From Competibacter_A sp037045535 (lineage in GTDB: Bacteria > Pseudomonadota > Gammaproteobacteria > Competibacterales > Competibacteraceae): a stretch of 64,000 bases of DNA. Positions 56,516 through 64,000 of this stretch are shown here, one piece after another. The notes beneath the pieces are model-generated. The model was not told the origin of the DNA and ran no database searches. It saw nothing but the letters and a program-made list of their open reading frames with translations. The translations under genes and the position numbers were made by a program. The stretch spans positions 372,001 through 436,000 of the forward strand of contig JBAOHI010000071.1 in the NCBI GenBank assembly GCA_037045535.1, written 5' to 3'. Numbering within the stretch: the first letter of the stretch is position 1; the number at the start of each line of letters is the position of its first letter.

Positions 56516-57246
56516 AGCGGGCGTTGGTAACCGGCGGCAGTGGCGATATCGGCCGCGCGATTTGCCAGCGATTGGCCCACGATGGGTTACACCTCATCGT
56601 TCATGCTTGTGGTCGTCCCGAACGAGCGGCGGAAGTGGTTGCCGGCATCCGGGCTAAGGGCGGATCGGCGGAAACGGTGACGTTCGATGTGGCCGACGAA
56701 GAGCGAACGCGCCGCATCCTGACTAAATTGCTTGAAACCGGGCCGATTCAAGTGGTGGTCAATAATGCCGGCATTCACGACGACGCACCGATGGCCGGGA
56801 TGTCGTCGGCCCAATGGCGGCGAGTAATCGATGTGTGCCTGCACGGCTTTTTTAATGTGACCCAGCCATTGCTGCTGCCGATGATGGCGACCCGTTGGGG
56901 GCGTATCGTCAACATCTCTTCGCTGGCGGGCGTGACCGGCAATCGCGGGCAGACCAACTATGCCGCTGCCAAGGCCGGCCTGCACGGCGCGACCAAGGCG
57001 CTGGCACTGGAGTTGGCTTCGCGCAAAATCACGGTTAACGCTGTCGCGCCGGGTATCATCGCCGGCCAATCTACCGACGCGGCGTTCGATGCGCCAGCCA
57101 TCAAACGGTTAGTCCCGATGCAGCGCGCGGGTACCCCGGTCGAAGTCGCCGAATTGGTCGGATTTCTGGTTTCCGAGGCGGCGGGATATCTGACTGGGCA
57201 AATTATCAATCTCAATGGTGGCGATCATCTGAGCTGCCATCGATGA
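56512..57246 (+). CDS. 3-oxoacyl-ACP reductase (FabG-like)
   Basis: This is a 244-residue short-chain dehydrogenase. The NADPH motif is TGGSGDIGRAI at residue 7, followed by NNAGIHDDAPM. The catalytic Ser-Tyr-Lys are in NISSLAGVTGNRGQTNYAAAKAG near residues 139-157. PG(I) and the C-terminal YLTGQIINLNGGDHL are typical of FabG. It reduces the beta-keto intermediate in each round. It overlaps both neighbours (ATGA on each side). The full extension set of ketosynthase, chain-length factors, reductase and two dehydratases is thus present. Confidence 0.93.
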   Translation: MKRALVTGGSGDIGRAICQRLAHDGLHLIVHACGRPERAAEVVAGIRAKGGSAETVTFDVADEERTRRILTKLLETGPIQVVVNNAGIHDDAPMAGMSSAQWRRVIDVCLHGFFNVTQPLLLPMMATRWGRIVNISSLAGVTGNRGQTNYAAAKAGLHGATKALALELASRKITVNAVAPGIIAGQSTDAAFDAPAIKRLVPMQRAGTPVEVAELVGFLVSEAAGYLTGQIINLNGGDHLSCHR

Positions 57247-58056
57247 CCGTCGCTGTCGTGATTCCGGCTTACAACGAAGCTGCTACCATCGCCGATATCG
57301 TCCGTCGCGCCCGTCAACAAATCGAACCGGTGATCGTGGTGGACGATGGTTCTCGCGACGACACCGCCGCCCAAGCCGAGGCGTCGGGGGCAGTCATGCT
57401 GCGTCAGACCACGAATCAGGGCAAAGGCGCCAGCCTGTGGCGCGGCATGCACTACGCGGTCGAACAGGGCGCGGAGGCAATCGTGACCCTGGACGCGGAC
57501 GGTCAACATCGGCCCGAGGATATTCCCAAGTTGTTGGCAGCATGGCAGCGCTGGCCGGGTCGCCCGATTATCGCTGCCCGACTGGAACATCGCGAATGTG
57601 CGCCGCCATTGCGGCGTTTCGCTAACGGCATGGCCGATTTCTGGGTATCTTGGGCGGCAGGCTGCCCAATTTCCGATACTCAATCTGGCTTTCGGCTGTA
57701 TCCGGCCGAATTTCTGCGTCGAGCAACCGGACCCGAAAAAGGTCGGCACGGTTTTGCCTTTGAGAGCGCGTTGTTGATTCAGGCCGCGCGCTATTGGCGT
57801 TGCTACCCAACAGGTGGTCGCCATTGAGACCCTTTACCCTACTCAAGCTCGCCCCAGTCACTACCGACCGTGGCGAGACACACTGCGCATCGTGAATTTG
57901 GTGGCGTGGTCGTTGCTGAAACGTGGGATGTATCCGGTGGGTTTGTTACGTTCCTTGCGGCTGCTCCCCTTACCCACGCTTGGTCGGAGAAATTTCATCG
58001 AAACAACAGGAGACGGGCGGCCGGCGATGAGGTTGAGTGCCTCACGCGCGGGTTGA
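57243..58056 (+). CDS. GT2-family glycosyltransferase, apparent frameshift near 57,800
   Basis: The first 194 codons code for a family 2 glycosyltransferase like dolichyl-phosphate-mannose synthases: VVIPAYNEAATIADIV at residue 4, the nucleotide-sugar aspartate in VVDDGSRDDT and the DXD-type LDADGQHRPED, then GCPISDTQSGFRLYP. The frame then ends early, but the next frame continues VAIETLYPTQARPSHYRPWRDTLRIVNLVAW with a C-terminal membrane helix. Dropping one T near 57,800 joins the two. It is the last gene of the cluster. It may add a sugar to the polyene lipid. A shift by sequence error and a true break are both possible. The end of the second frame (after about 57,970) is degenerate. Confidence 0.8.
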
Positions 58057-58284
58057 CGTGTTCACCCTTCACAGCATTCTCCGCCAGGACCGTACAACGG
58101 TGAGGCGCAAGCTTGGGTAACGCGATCAATAGACCTCTTTCGAAACCTGATTAATTGAGGGTTCCCAAGCATGATGAAGTGTGATTCTCTCTGATTTTTC
58201 AGGGGGGCGTCCGTGTTGGATGAGGAAACATTTCATAGGATGCGGGATGCGGTGTTCCGTGAGAGCATAAAAATCCGGGGGAGA

Positions 58285-59691
58285 TCAGGCGGCTTCCTTG
58301 AGTTGGGAGGGATTGTCTTTTCGGAAGCTCGGATACCATCGTTGGAAGGTCTGATCCAGCTCATCGTTCAGAACCTGGGTTCGCGCCTGCAGCAGCAAAT
58401 GCGCCCCCCGTTTGCTCCACTGCATCTGCTGTTTCTTCACCATTCGCTTGGCGACCACCTGGTTCACGGTGGATTCGACGAAGCTTGAGGAGATGATTTC
58501 GTTGTTGCGCCAGCGTTCGCCATAATTGGGAATGAAAGGTTCGTTGGCCTGGATATAGGTGAGGAACTCGTCGATGGCCTTGGCCAATTTCTTACCGGAG
58601 TTGGTCAAGTTTTGCCCATCATCCAGCAGCGTCCGCAGGTCTTCGATCTCCTCCAGGGCCTGGAACACATTGCCGTGCCAGAGGTACCACTTGAGGCTTT
58701 CCAGCCTCTTCTCCGCTTCGGCCCGTAAGGCGGGGTTCTCCACGACGTTGTCGGCCTGTTCCGGCAGGCCTTTGGCGTACTGGCCCATCACGGTCAGCCG
58801 CATGGTGACATGGAACCAGTCCAGGTAATGTTCGGCTTCCGGATTCAGGTACATCTGAAGCTCGCGCACATCGTCGCCCCCATCGGAAAGGAAGACCACC
58901 TGCTGGTTCATCTGCATCCCTTGCGATTTCAGCACCTCAAACAGACGCCGCTTGGGTTTCTCGTCATAGGTCTGGACAAAGCCGAAGCACTTGTTTTGGC
59001 CCTCTTCCGGCATGCTCTTGCCCACGATGAGCTCAAAGTGTTTCCGTTTATCGTCCCACTGCCGCACATAACCGCCGTCGATGCCGACGGTGAGTGGTGC
59101 CTGCGGCCTGGGCAGCGCCGCCCATTCACGGGGACAGCCGTCGATGAAGGACGTTTGTTCCTCACCGAGTTCAGCTTCGGTCCGCTGGGCAACCCGATGC
59201 AGATGGTTGCGAATGCTCGCGGCATTGACCTGCGCGTCAAGAGGTAACACGTCGGCCAAGAGCTTCGCCGACATGTCGAAGGAAATCTGCGAGGCCCATT
59301 TGGTCTCCAGATACAGGCGCTCGGGCGCGGTGTGTGAGCCGAACAATTCGGTGAGCGGGCTGAAGCTGCATGTTTCGTGCGGCTGGCACGCGCACCGGAA
59401 GAACCGTGGACTCTTAAGCTCAATATTGCCGAACAGGGTACGGAACACCATGGGATGGTCGCCCTTGGGCGACAGCGCCTTGCCGCAATCCCGACAGTTC
59501 CGGCACCGTCCCAAGTAATCCCCGATCTGCTGTCCGACCAGGGCTTGTTGGATCCCCAGCAGCAAGGTCTTGGCCTCGGCCAAGGTGAGGCCAATCGCTT
59601 CAATCCCCGGCATTTCCCGTTCGAGAGAGGCAATTTCCCGCACGGTCTCACCGGTCTCGGTTTCCATCACCATCTGTATTTTGCATCGCAT
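58285..59691 (-). CDS. ISKra4-family transposase
   Basis: This transposase of about 468 residues starts at ATG 59691 (MRCKIQMVMETETGE) behind GAGGAGG. The longer in-frame start is rejected because it would overlap the upstream gene. Features are a zinc-like CRNCRDCGKALSP segment (Cys cluster near residue 66-72), VGIDGGYVRQWDDKRKHFELIVGK (catalytic Asp), VVFLSDGGDDVRELQ (second Asp) and DWFHVTMRL with a late NEIISSSFVESTVNQV (Glu). This is the ISKra4/UPF0236-related fold. The sequence is intact. It is preceded by a pRiA4b ORF-3-like gene and a serine recombinase on the same strand, in the order seen in composite ISKra4-type elements. Confidence 0.88.
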   Translation of the reverse strand: MRCKIQMVMETETGETVREIASLEREMPGIEAIGLTLAEAKTLLLGIQQALVGQQIGDYLGRCRNCRDCGKALSPKGDHPMVFRTLFGNIELKSPRFFRCACQPHETCSFSPLTELFGSHTAPERLYLETKWASQISFDMSAKLLADVLPLDAQVNAASIRNHLHRVAQRTEAELGEEQTSFIDGCPREWAALPRPQAPLTVGIDGGYVRQWDDKRKHFELIVGKSMPEEGQNKCFGFVQTYDEKPKRRLFEVLKSQGMQMNQQVVFLSDGGDDVRELQMYLNPEAEHYLDWFHVTMRLTVMGQYAKGLPEQADNVVENPALRAEAEKRLESLKWYLWHGNVFQALEEIEDLRTLLDDGQNLTNSGKKLAKAIDEFLTYIQANEPFIPNYGERWRNNEIISSSFVESTVNQVVAKRMVKKQQMQWSKRGAHLLLQARTQVLNDELDQTFQRWYPSFRKDNPSQLKEAA

Positions 59692-59722
59692 GCCGGCCTC
59701 CTCAACCCATAGGTTGGGCGAA

Positions 59723-60406
59723 TCACCATTGACGTTCGCCTTCGACATAGTCCCGCAGGCGTCGATTCACGTGTCGACGGTCAAACCGGTCGAGGGCCAG
59801 CCAGAAGCGCAGGGATTCCAGGCTTTCCATCCGGTCACGGATGGCATCCACGTCCATGTCTCCGGCCTCGATCTCCTCGGCCATCTGGAGCAGGCTCCGG
59901 CGGATCTCGCCCGGCACTTCACGCCCGCGTTGGAAAAACGCACGGGGGCCGCCGCAATCCTCGGGCGGCCCCGCTCGCCGGCCGGCAATGCACACCGGGT
60001 AGTTCCGCTTCGAATCCAGTTCGAGAATCTGCTCGATCCGTATTTCGTGCCGCCAGAGATCGTGAAAATCGTACTCGTAGAAAAACCGCTCCCGCGGCCG
60101 GAAGCCAAAATCGGCCAAGCGGACTCGACCGGGATCGTCGGCGAATGGAAACCCGCCAAGGTGGGCAACGCCGTAGTCCTTGCCATGAATCCTGAATCGG
60201 TGCAGGTGCGAATCCGTCCAGCCCATCGCAATCTGGAGAGTGTAATGAAGGTCTGCGACCGTGCTGTCGCTGCGGACCCGCAGGCGTCGCCAGATCATGG
60301 GACTGATCTGCCGCAACCAGATCCGAAGCTGGTAAACGCAAGGAAGGGTCGGGGACTCCGGCCTGCCGACAGGTTTTCCTTCAAGGGATGCAGAATGTTT
60401 ATTCAT
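59723..60406 (-). CDS. pRiA4b ORF-3-like protein
   Basis: This 227-residue protein holds a plasmid pRiA4b ORF-3 domain at about 25-165 (YQLRIWLRQISPMIWRRLRV, DLHYTLQIAMGWTDSHLHRFRIHGKDYG, FFYEYDFHDLWRHEI, CIAGRRAGPPEDCGG). It has no known catalytic residues and its function is unknown. Such proteins are frequent passengers of ISKra4-type and plasmid elements. Its start overlaps the end of the serine recombinase gene by 8 bases and it is followed by the transposase after 31 bases, so all three are one unit. Confidence 0.88.
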   Translation of the reverse strand: MNKHSASLEGKPVGRPESPTLPCVYQLRIWLRQISPMIWRRLRVRSDSTVADLHYTLQIAMGWTDSHLHRFRIHGKDYGVAHLGGFPFADDPGRVRLADFGFRPRERFFYEYDFHDLWRHEIRIEQILELDSKRNYPVCIAGRRAGPPEDCGGPRAFFQRGREVPGEIRRSLLQMAEEIEAGDMDVDAIRDRMESLESLRFWLALDRFDRRHVNRRLRDYVEGERQW

Positions 60407-60986
60407 GAATGCCGCGCCCGGCCCAGCCCGCCCGGATGAGCGTGTCGTTCAGCGTGCTGCGCGGGATACCAAAGCTGCGGCACACCGCCGCCTTGCTGGT
60501 GCCCTGCTCAAGGGCAGCAATGATCGATTCGAGTTTTTCCGCCTCGACCGACAGCGGGCGGCCACCCCGTCGGCCCCGGCGTCTGGCGGCGGCCAACCCG
60601 GCCCGGACCCGCTCTTGGGTCAGGGCGTGCTCGTATTGGGCCAGCGCGCCGAAGAGATGAAAAAGCAGCTCGCCGTGCGGCGTGGTGGTGTCCATCTGTT
60701 CGGTCAGCGAGCAGAACCCCACCCCGTTATCCCGCAGTCCGGTCACGATCTTGAGGAGGTGGGGCAAGGATCGCCCCAAGCGGTCGAGTTTCCAGACCAC
60801 CAGGCAGTCGCCCGGCCGCGCAAACTCCAGCGCCTTCGCGAGGCCTGGACGGTCATCCCTGGCGCCGCTGGCCTTGTCCGAGAACAAATGCCGTTCATCG
60901 ACGCCGGCTGCGAGCAGTGCGTCGCGCTGCAAATCGGTCGTTTGGCGATCATTGTCGGACGAGACGCGCATATAGCCAACCAGCAT
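60399..60986 (-). CDS. serine recombinase (resolvase/invertase family)
   Basis: This is a 195-residue protein. The catalytic domain has the nucleophile serine in MRVSSDNDRQTTDLQ (Ser9 or 10), the arginines in KLDRLGRSLPHLL and the loop EQMDTTTPHGELLFHLFGALAQYE. A C-terminal helix-turn-helix follows (SKAAVCRSFGIPRSTLNDTL). This is a full small resolvase. Tn3- and Tn5044-type resolvases resolve cointegrates at res sites next to their gene. Upstream, 60986-61140 has four to five related motifs that may be its binding sites. Together with the transposase it makes a replicative-type element plausible. Confidence 0.93.
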   Translation of the reverse strand: MLVGYMRVSSDNDRQTTDLQRDALLAAGVDERHLFSDKASGARDDRPGLAKALEFARPGDCLVVWKLDRLGRSLPHLLKIVTGLRDNGVGFCSLTEQMDTTTPHGELLFHLFGALAQYEHALTQERVRAGLAAARRRGRRGGRPLSVEAEKLESIIAALEQGTSKAAVCRSFGIPRSTLNDTLIRAGWAGRGIHE

Positions 60987-61140
60987 GTGCGGAAAACCTT
61001 GAGGTTATGGTTTCCGTACAGCATAGTGGCCTTGACGCAAAGCGGCAGGTTTTTCCGTACAAGATTTACCGGGTCGTATGGCCGACAGGGGAGTGCAAGC
61101 TCGGGTACCGGTTCGTCCGTCGGAAAACACCCGTTTTCCG
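60986..61140. promoter_or_regulatory. candidate res/recombination site with repeated GTTTTCCG-type motifs
   Basis: Upstream of the recombinase lie TGTGCGGAAAACC (60986-60998, inverted), GGTTTCCGTACA (61009-61020), GGTTTTTCCGTACA (about 61,048-61,061) and a perfect inverted repeat CGGAAAAC/GTTTTCCG with a 4-base loop (61121-61140). The shared core G(G)TTTTCCG in both orientations is as expected for paired resolvase subsites. The link to this recombinase is inference. Confidence 0.45.
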
Positions 61141-61319
61141 CCAACCCATGGCGCACCGTCGGATTCGCCTTGCCCTCGTCAACTTCCCCAAGCTGCTTAT
61201 CTCCCCCGAATTTTTGTGCTCTCCGAGGAGGCGGGAAAAATATTTTTGGGCCGGCAACCTGACAATCCTACTCGGGTAGCGTCTTGAAGAGGTTGAGGGG
61301 ATAACCAGAGAAACGAGTC

Positions 61320-62945
61320 ATGGGCAACTTTTTATCAAAAGGGATGGCGCTGGCGCTACTGGCGCTGCTGGGGCTGGTCGAGTTGGCCCAAGCCACCGAG
61401 CGGGTGGCGCTGGTGATCGGCAACGGGGGCTACCAGCACGCCAACGTCCTGGCCAACACTGGCAACGACGCCCAGGCGGTGGCGGACGCGCTGCGGAAGC
61501 TGGGCTTCACCCTGGACGGCGGCCAACCGTACCGCGACCTGAGCAGGACCCAACTGGAGCAGGTGTTGAAGGCCTTCGGCCCCCGCGCCCGGGACGCCGA
61601 GGCGGTGGTGGTGTACTACGCCGGCCACGGGGTCGAGAGCGGCGGCGCGAACTACCTGGTGCCGGTGGACGCCGAACTGCAACACGAAGTTCACCTGCCG
61701 CTGGAAACGGTGGCGCTGGATACGGTTCTGGAGCAGATCGCCGGCCCGCGCGGCTGGCGGCTGGTGATTCTGGACGCCTGCCGGAACAACCCGCTGGCGG
61801 CGCGGATGGTGCGCGGCGCCGGCGGACGCGGCGTGACGCGGGGGCTGGCTCGGGTGGAACCGCAAGGGCAAACCTACATCGCCTACGCCGCCAGGGGCGG
61901 GACCGAGGCCCTGGACCAGGACCCGGCCGGCAGCGATCACAGCCCGTTCGCGGCGGTGCTGCTGGACTACCTGAGCCAGCCGCTGCCGCTGGAGCGGCTG
62001 TTCGGGGCGGTGCGGGAAGACGTGCTCAAACGCACCGGCGGCCAGCAAGAGCCGTGGTTGTACGGCGCCTTCGGGCGGGACCCGATCTACCTGACCGGCG
62101 GCGACAACCGGGAGCAGGAGACGTTGTTCTGGAACCGCGTCAAGGACAGCCGGAACCCGGCGGTGTTTCGCGTCTACCTCCGCCACTTCCCGGGCGGCGT
62201 GTTCGCCGACCAGGCCCGTGTCCGGCTGGCGAAACTGGGCGGAGCCGAACCCCCGCCGCCGTCCGACCGGGAGCTGGCGTTTTGGCACAGCGTCAAGGAC
62301 AGCCCGAACCCGGCGGATTTTCGCGCCTATCTCGACCAATACCCGGAAGGCGCGTTTGCCAAACTGGCTCAGAATTGGCTGGCGGAGCTGGAGGAAGCGG
62401 CGAGACGGGAGCTGGCATTCTGGAACAGCGTCAAGGACAGCCGGAACCCGGCCGACTTTCGGGTCTATCTCGACCAATACCCCAGTGGCACGTTCGTCAA
62501 ACTGGCCCAGAACCGGCTGGCGGAGTTAGAGGAAGCGGCGAGAAAGGCCGAGCGACAAGCCGAAGAGGAGCGGCGACGACAAGCCGAAGAGGAGCGGCGA
62601 CGACAAGCCGAAGAGGAGCGGCGTAAGCGGGAAGCGGCCGAGCGGGCGGCTATCAGTATCGTGCGTCGTTATTTCGAATATGCCACTAATCATCAGATCG
62701 ATGAGGCCATTAATTGCCTGAAAGAATTGACTGAAAAGACTCGACCTCGACTGGAGAACGTCGAATGGTTTCGTGTGGAGGAAGTACGTTTAGAGAACAT
62801 CACCGCCGATGAGGCTCAGGTATGGATAACTCTCCAAGGCAAAGCAAAAGATAGTAAACCTGAGCGTTATAAAGGCACGATCCCTCTGTATTGGAATGGC
62901 AGTGACTGGCGAATTATCACTCTCAGTAACTTGGTGAAACAATGA
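61320..62945 (+). CDS. caspase-like (C14/orthocaspase) protein with tandem FW repeats
   Basis: This 541-residue exported protein has a signal peptide to about residue 26 (MALALLALLGLVELAQA). The p20-like caspase domain (30-260) has the catalytic dyad His103 (YYAGHGVESGG) and Cys154 (VILDACRNNP). Then three tandem repeats of about 33-40 residues follow (FWNRVKDSRNPAVFRVYLRHFPGGVF and similar, 272-420). A highly charged coiled stretch with repeated AEEERRRQ comes next. A C-terminal domain (about 445-541) ends in a beta strand pattern (VWITLQGKA, SDWRIITLSN). Orthocaspases usually prefer Arg/Lys at P1. The stop overlaps the start of a polysaccharide deacetylase (ATGA), so the two are co-translated. 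Export suggests action in the periplasm or outside. Confidence 0.9.
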   Translation: MGNFLSKGMALALLALLGLVELAQATERVALVIGNGGYQHANVLANTGNDAQAVADALRKLGFTLDGGQPYRDLSRTQLEQVLKAFGPRARDAEAVVVYYAGHGVESGGANYLVPVDAELQHEVHLPLETVALDTVLEQIAGPRGWRLVILDACRNNPLAARMVRGAGGRGVTRGLARVEPQGQTYIAYAARGGTEALDQDPAGSDHSPFAAVLLDYLSQPLPLERLFGAVREDVLKRTGGQQEPWLYGAFGRDPIYLTGGDNREQETLFWNRVKDSRNPAVFRVYLRHFPGGVFADQARVRLAKLGGAEPPPPSDRELAFWHSVKDSPNPADFRAYLDQYPEGAFAKLAQNWLAELEEAARRELAFWNSVKDSRNPADFRVYLDQYPSGTFVKLAQNRLAELEEAARKAERQAEEERRRQAEEERRRQAEEERRKREAAERAAISIVRRYFEYATNHQIDEAINCLKELTEKTRPRLENVEWFRVEEVRLENITADEAQVWITLQGKAKDSKPERYKGTIPLYWNGSDWRIITLSNLVKQ

Positions 62946-64000
62946 TTCAAATTTTAAAAGCATCTATCGTGGTTTTTTCTGGTATGTTTGCTTTTTCGCT
63001 GGTCCCCGTGATGGGCCAGGAAAATGATAGATTAGGAAACGAAAGTCCCATCAAGGCGGTTCAGCAGTTCTACGAGGCGATCAAGGAACAGCGTTGCGAA
63101 GACGCTGCCCATCTGCGTCCAAGCTATCCTAAGAATGAATGTCAAAAGGTTAAAGAAGTCAGCGATATCCGCTTGATCCCTCACGTTATCGGTGGCAATG
63201 CCAACGGTCAATTTGCGGTTGTTGAACTTCAAATTCAAACCCGTAAGGCTAAAAAAGAACCTTGGCATGGATTTCTGACGGTGGTGAAACGGGAAAGCCG
63301 CTGGGAAATCGTGCACGATTCATACTTAAGCCAGAAGAATATCGGGAGCCTTGAGGCGTACTTGGCTTCGCCAAAACACCGTCGGTCCATCGGTCAGCCA
63401 TCCATATCCTCTGCATCCAATCTCCCGGCGCTAACGCCGAAAAACACGACGATGGAGTCTCTTGTTGATTCGGTGACTGGTCATGGTCCGGTTTCCGAAG
63501 ACGTTATACCCGAACTTTCTCCAGCAATCATTCCACCTCCCTCAACTGTTGCTCCCTCAGCACCTTCTCCATCCCAGCGTCTGGAACCGGGGCGCACCGC
63601 ACTCCCACGAACCGGAGCGGTCACTATTCTCGAAGCCTGCTGGGGGCCGGAAGTATTACGCGGTTTGCCGGGAGAGCGAGCCATCCGAAGCCAGCCCGCC
63701 GACTACAGTCCTCCAGAACGACTCTATCCACAATGGCCCAACCAACTCTTGGGGAATAAAGGGGCTCGCTCGGTGCGATCCGTCAATCCAGCCCACGGCG
63801 AGAAACTGGTGGCGCTCACGTTCGATTTATGCGAGCAGGCGAATGAAACGACCGGTTACGATGGAGAAATCGTGGATATCCTTCGTGCCGAGAAGGTCAC
63901 TGCGACCTTTTTTGCCGGCGGGAAGTGGATGCGTTCCCATCCCGAACGGGCCATGCAACTGATTGCCGATCCCTTGTTCGAGATCGGCAATCATGCTTGG
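62942..64000 (+). CDS. exported polysaccharide deacetylase (NodB-like), 3' end outside window
   Basis: The frame is open from ATG 62942 to the window end (353 codons). A signal peptide is seen (IVVFSGMFAFSLVPVMGQ). Residues 30-135 are a small domain like those that follow lipoproteins or caspases (VQQFYEAIKEQRCEDAAHLRP, FLTVVKRESRWEIVHDSYL). A Ser/Pro-rich linker leads to a NodB domain that begins KLVALTFDLCEQANETTGYDGEIVDILR and ends here at GNHAW. The usual TFDDG reads TFDLCE, so the second Asp is replaced; this variant occurs in a known deacetylase subgroup. The His of GNHAW is present. It is coupled to the caspase-like gene. Confidence 0.85.
   Translation, partial: MIQILKASIVVFSGMFAFSLVPVMGQENDRLGNESPIKAVQQFYEAIKEQRCEDAAHLRPSYPKNECQKVKEVSDIRLIPHVIGGNANGQFAVVELQIQTRKAKKEPWHGFLTVVKRESRWEIVHDSYLSQKNIGSLEAYLASPKHRRSIGQPSISSASNLPALTPKNTTMESLVDSVTGHGPVSEDVIPELSPAIIPPPSTVAPSAPSPSQRLEPGRTALPRTGAVTILEACWGPEVLRGLPGERAIRSQPADYSPPERLYPQWPNQLLGNKGARSVRSVNPAHGEKLVALTFDLCEQANETTGYDGEIVDILRAEKVTATFFAGGKWMRSHPERAMQLIADPLFEIGNHAW

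Larger units (their letters stand above)
58285..61140 (-). mobile_element. ISKra4-type composite element with recombinase and passenger
   Basis: Transposase, pRiA4b ORF-3-like gene and serine recombinase lie on one strand with short gaps or overlaps. Their joint order and isolation between the polyene cluster and a caspase gene suggest one inserted unit. The exact ends and the target duplication were not found. The limits given are those of the genes plus the candidate res region. A stretch near 58,128-58,150 (agacctctttcgaaacctga) resembles ends of other insertion sequences and may be a remnant. Confidence 0.6.

Noticed and set aside
1..64000. tRNA and rRNA genes
   Set aside because: No T-loop/acceptor pattern or rRNA-like stretch was noticed on either strand by eye; a covariance-model scan would be needed to be sure.

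Overview
The window reads as a GC-rich gammaproteobacterial chromosome segment. Supporting signs are a tkt-gap-pgk cluster, a ParE with the proteobacterial C-terminus, an Mla-type lipid transport operon, PgpA, SuhB, PspA, CreD and an aryl-polyene-type cluster. The large caspase-like protein, the pentapeptide-repeat membrane protein and the kinase-PEGA-FGE fusion would fit a relative of the Competibacter/Contendobacter group. That placement is inference and was not tested by any search.

Layout. Positions 1-2761 (minus) hold an ABC exporter that runs off the left edge, translationally coupled to a P-loop protein and preceded by a strong Fur-like palindrome. Positions 3051-5853 (minus) are an NtrC-type response regulator and its membrane kinase, followed by SuhB, a beta-hydroxyacid dehydrogenase (plus) and a secreted Gly/Ser/Gln/Asn repeat protein. 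Next come PspA, a giant polytopic membrane protein broken by five apparent frameshifts, and a zinc-ribbon/Ser-Thr kinase/PEGA/FGE-like protein. The C-terminus of that protein resembles the variable region of diversity-generating retroelement targets. Positions 18476-27618 hold parE (three apparent +1 frameshifts), an RRM protein, pgk-gap-tkt and a Kef-type antiporter.

Positions 27619-31769 are a decayed zone: an IS4-type transposase beside a broken pentapeptide-repeat membrane protein whose repeats are partly 32 bp long and so cycle through all three frames. Positions 32033-43218 carry pgpA, metY, glutathione-dependent formaldehyde detoxification (adhC, fghA), an SNase-like nuclease, an Mla-like transporter (permease, ATPase, MCE protein, lipoprotein), creD, a chagasin-like inhibitor and a small duplicated lipoprotein.

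Positions 43496-58056 are the most coherent system. It is an aryl polyene/xanthomonadin-like cluster with acyl-activating ligase, two hotdog dehydratases, ACP, ketosynthase, two chain-length-factor-like proteins, ketoreductase, acyltransferase, LolA-like carrier, MMPL exporter, glycosyltransferase and polysaccharide deacetylase. A divergent chorismatase and a UbiE-like methyltransferase suggest that the aryl starter is made from chorismate, not by an ammonia-lyase. Most plus-strand genes overlap by a few bases, so this is a tight operon.

Positions 58285-61140 are an ISKra4-type element with a serine recombinase, a pRiA4b ORF-3-like passenger and a possible res region. The window ends with a caspase-like peptidase coupled to a polysaccharide deacetylase cut by the right edge. 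Several housekeeping genes (parE, an mlaE homologue, the cluster glycosyltransferase) show single-base frame breaks. Most look like extra bases, so part of the breakage may be sequence error and not gene decay.
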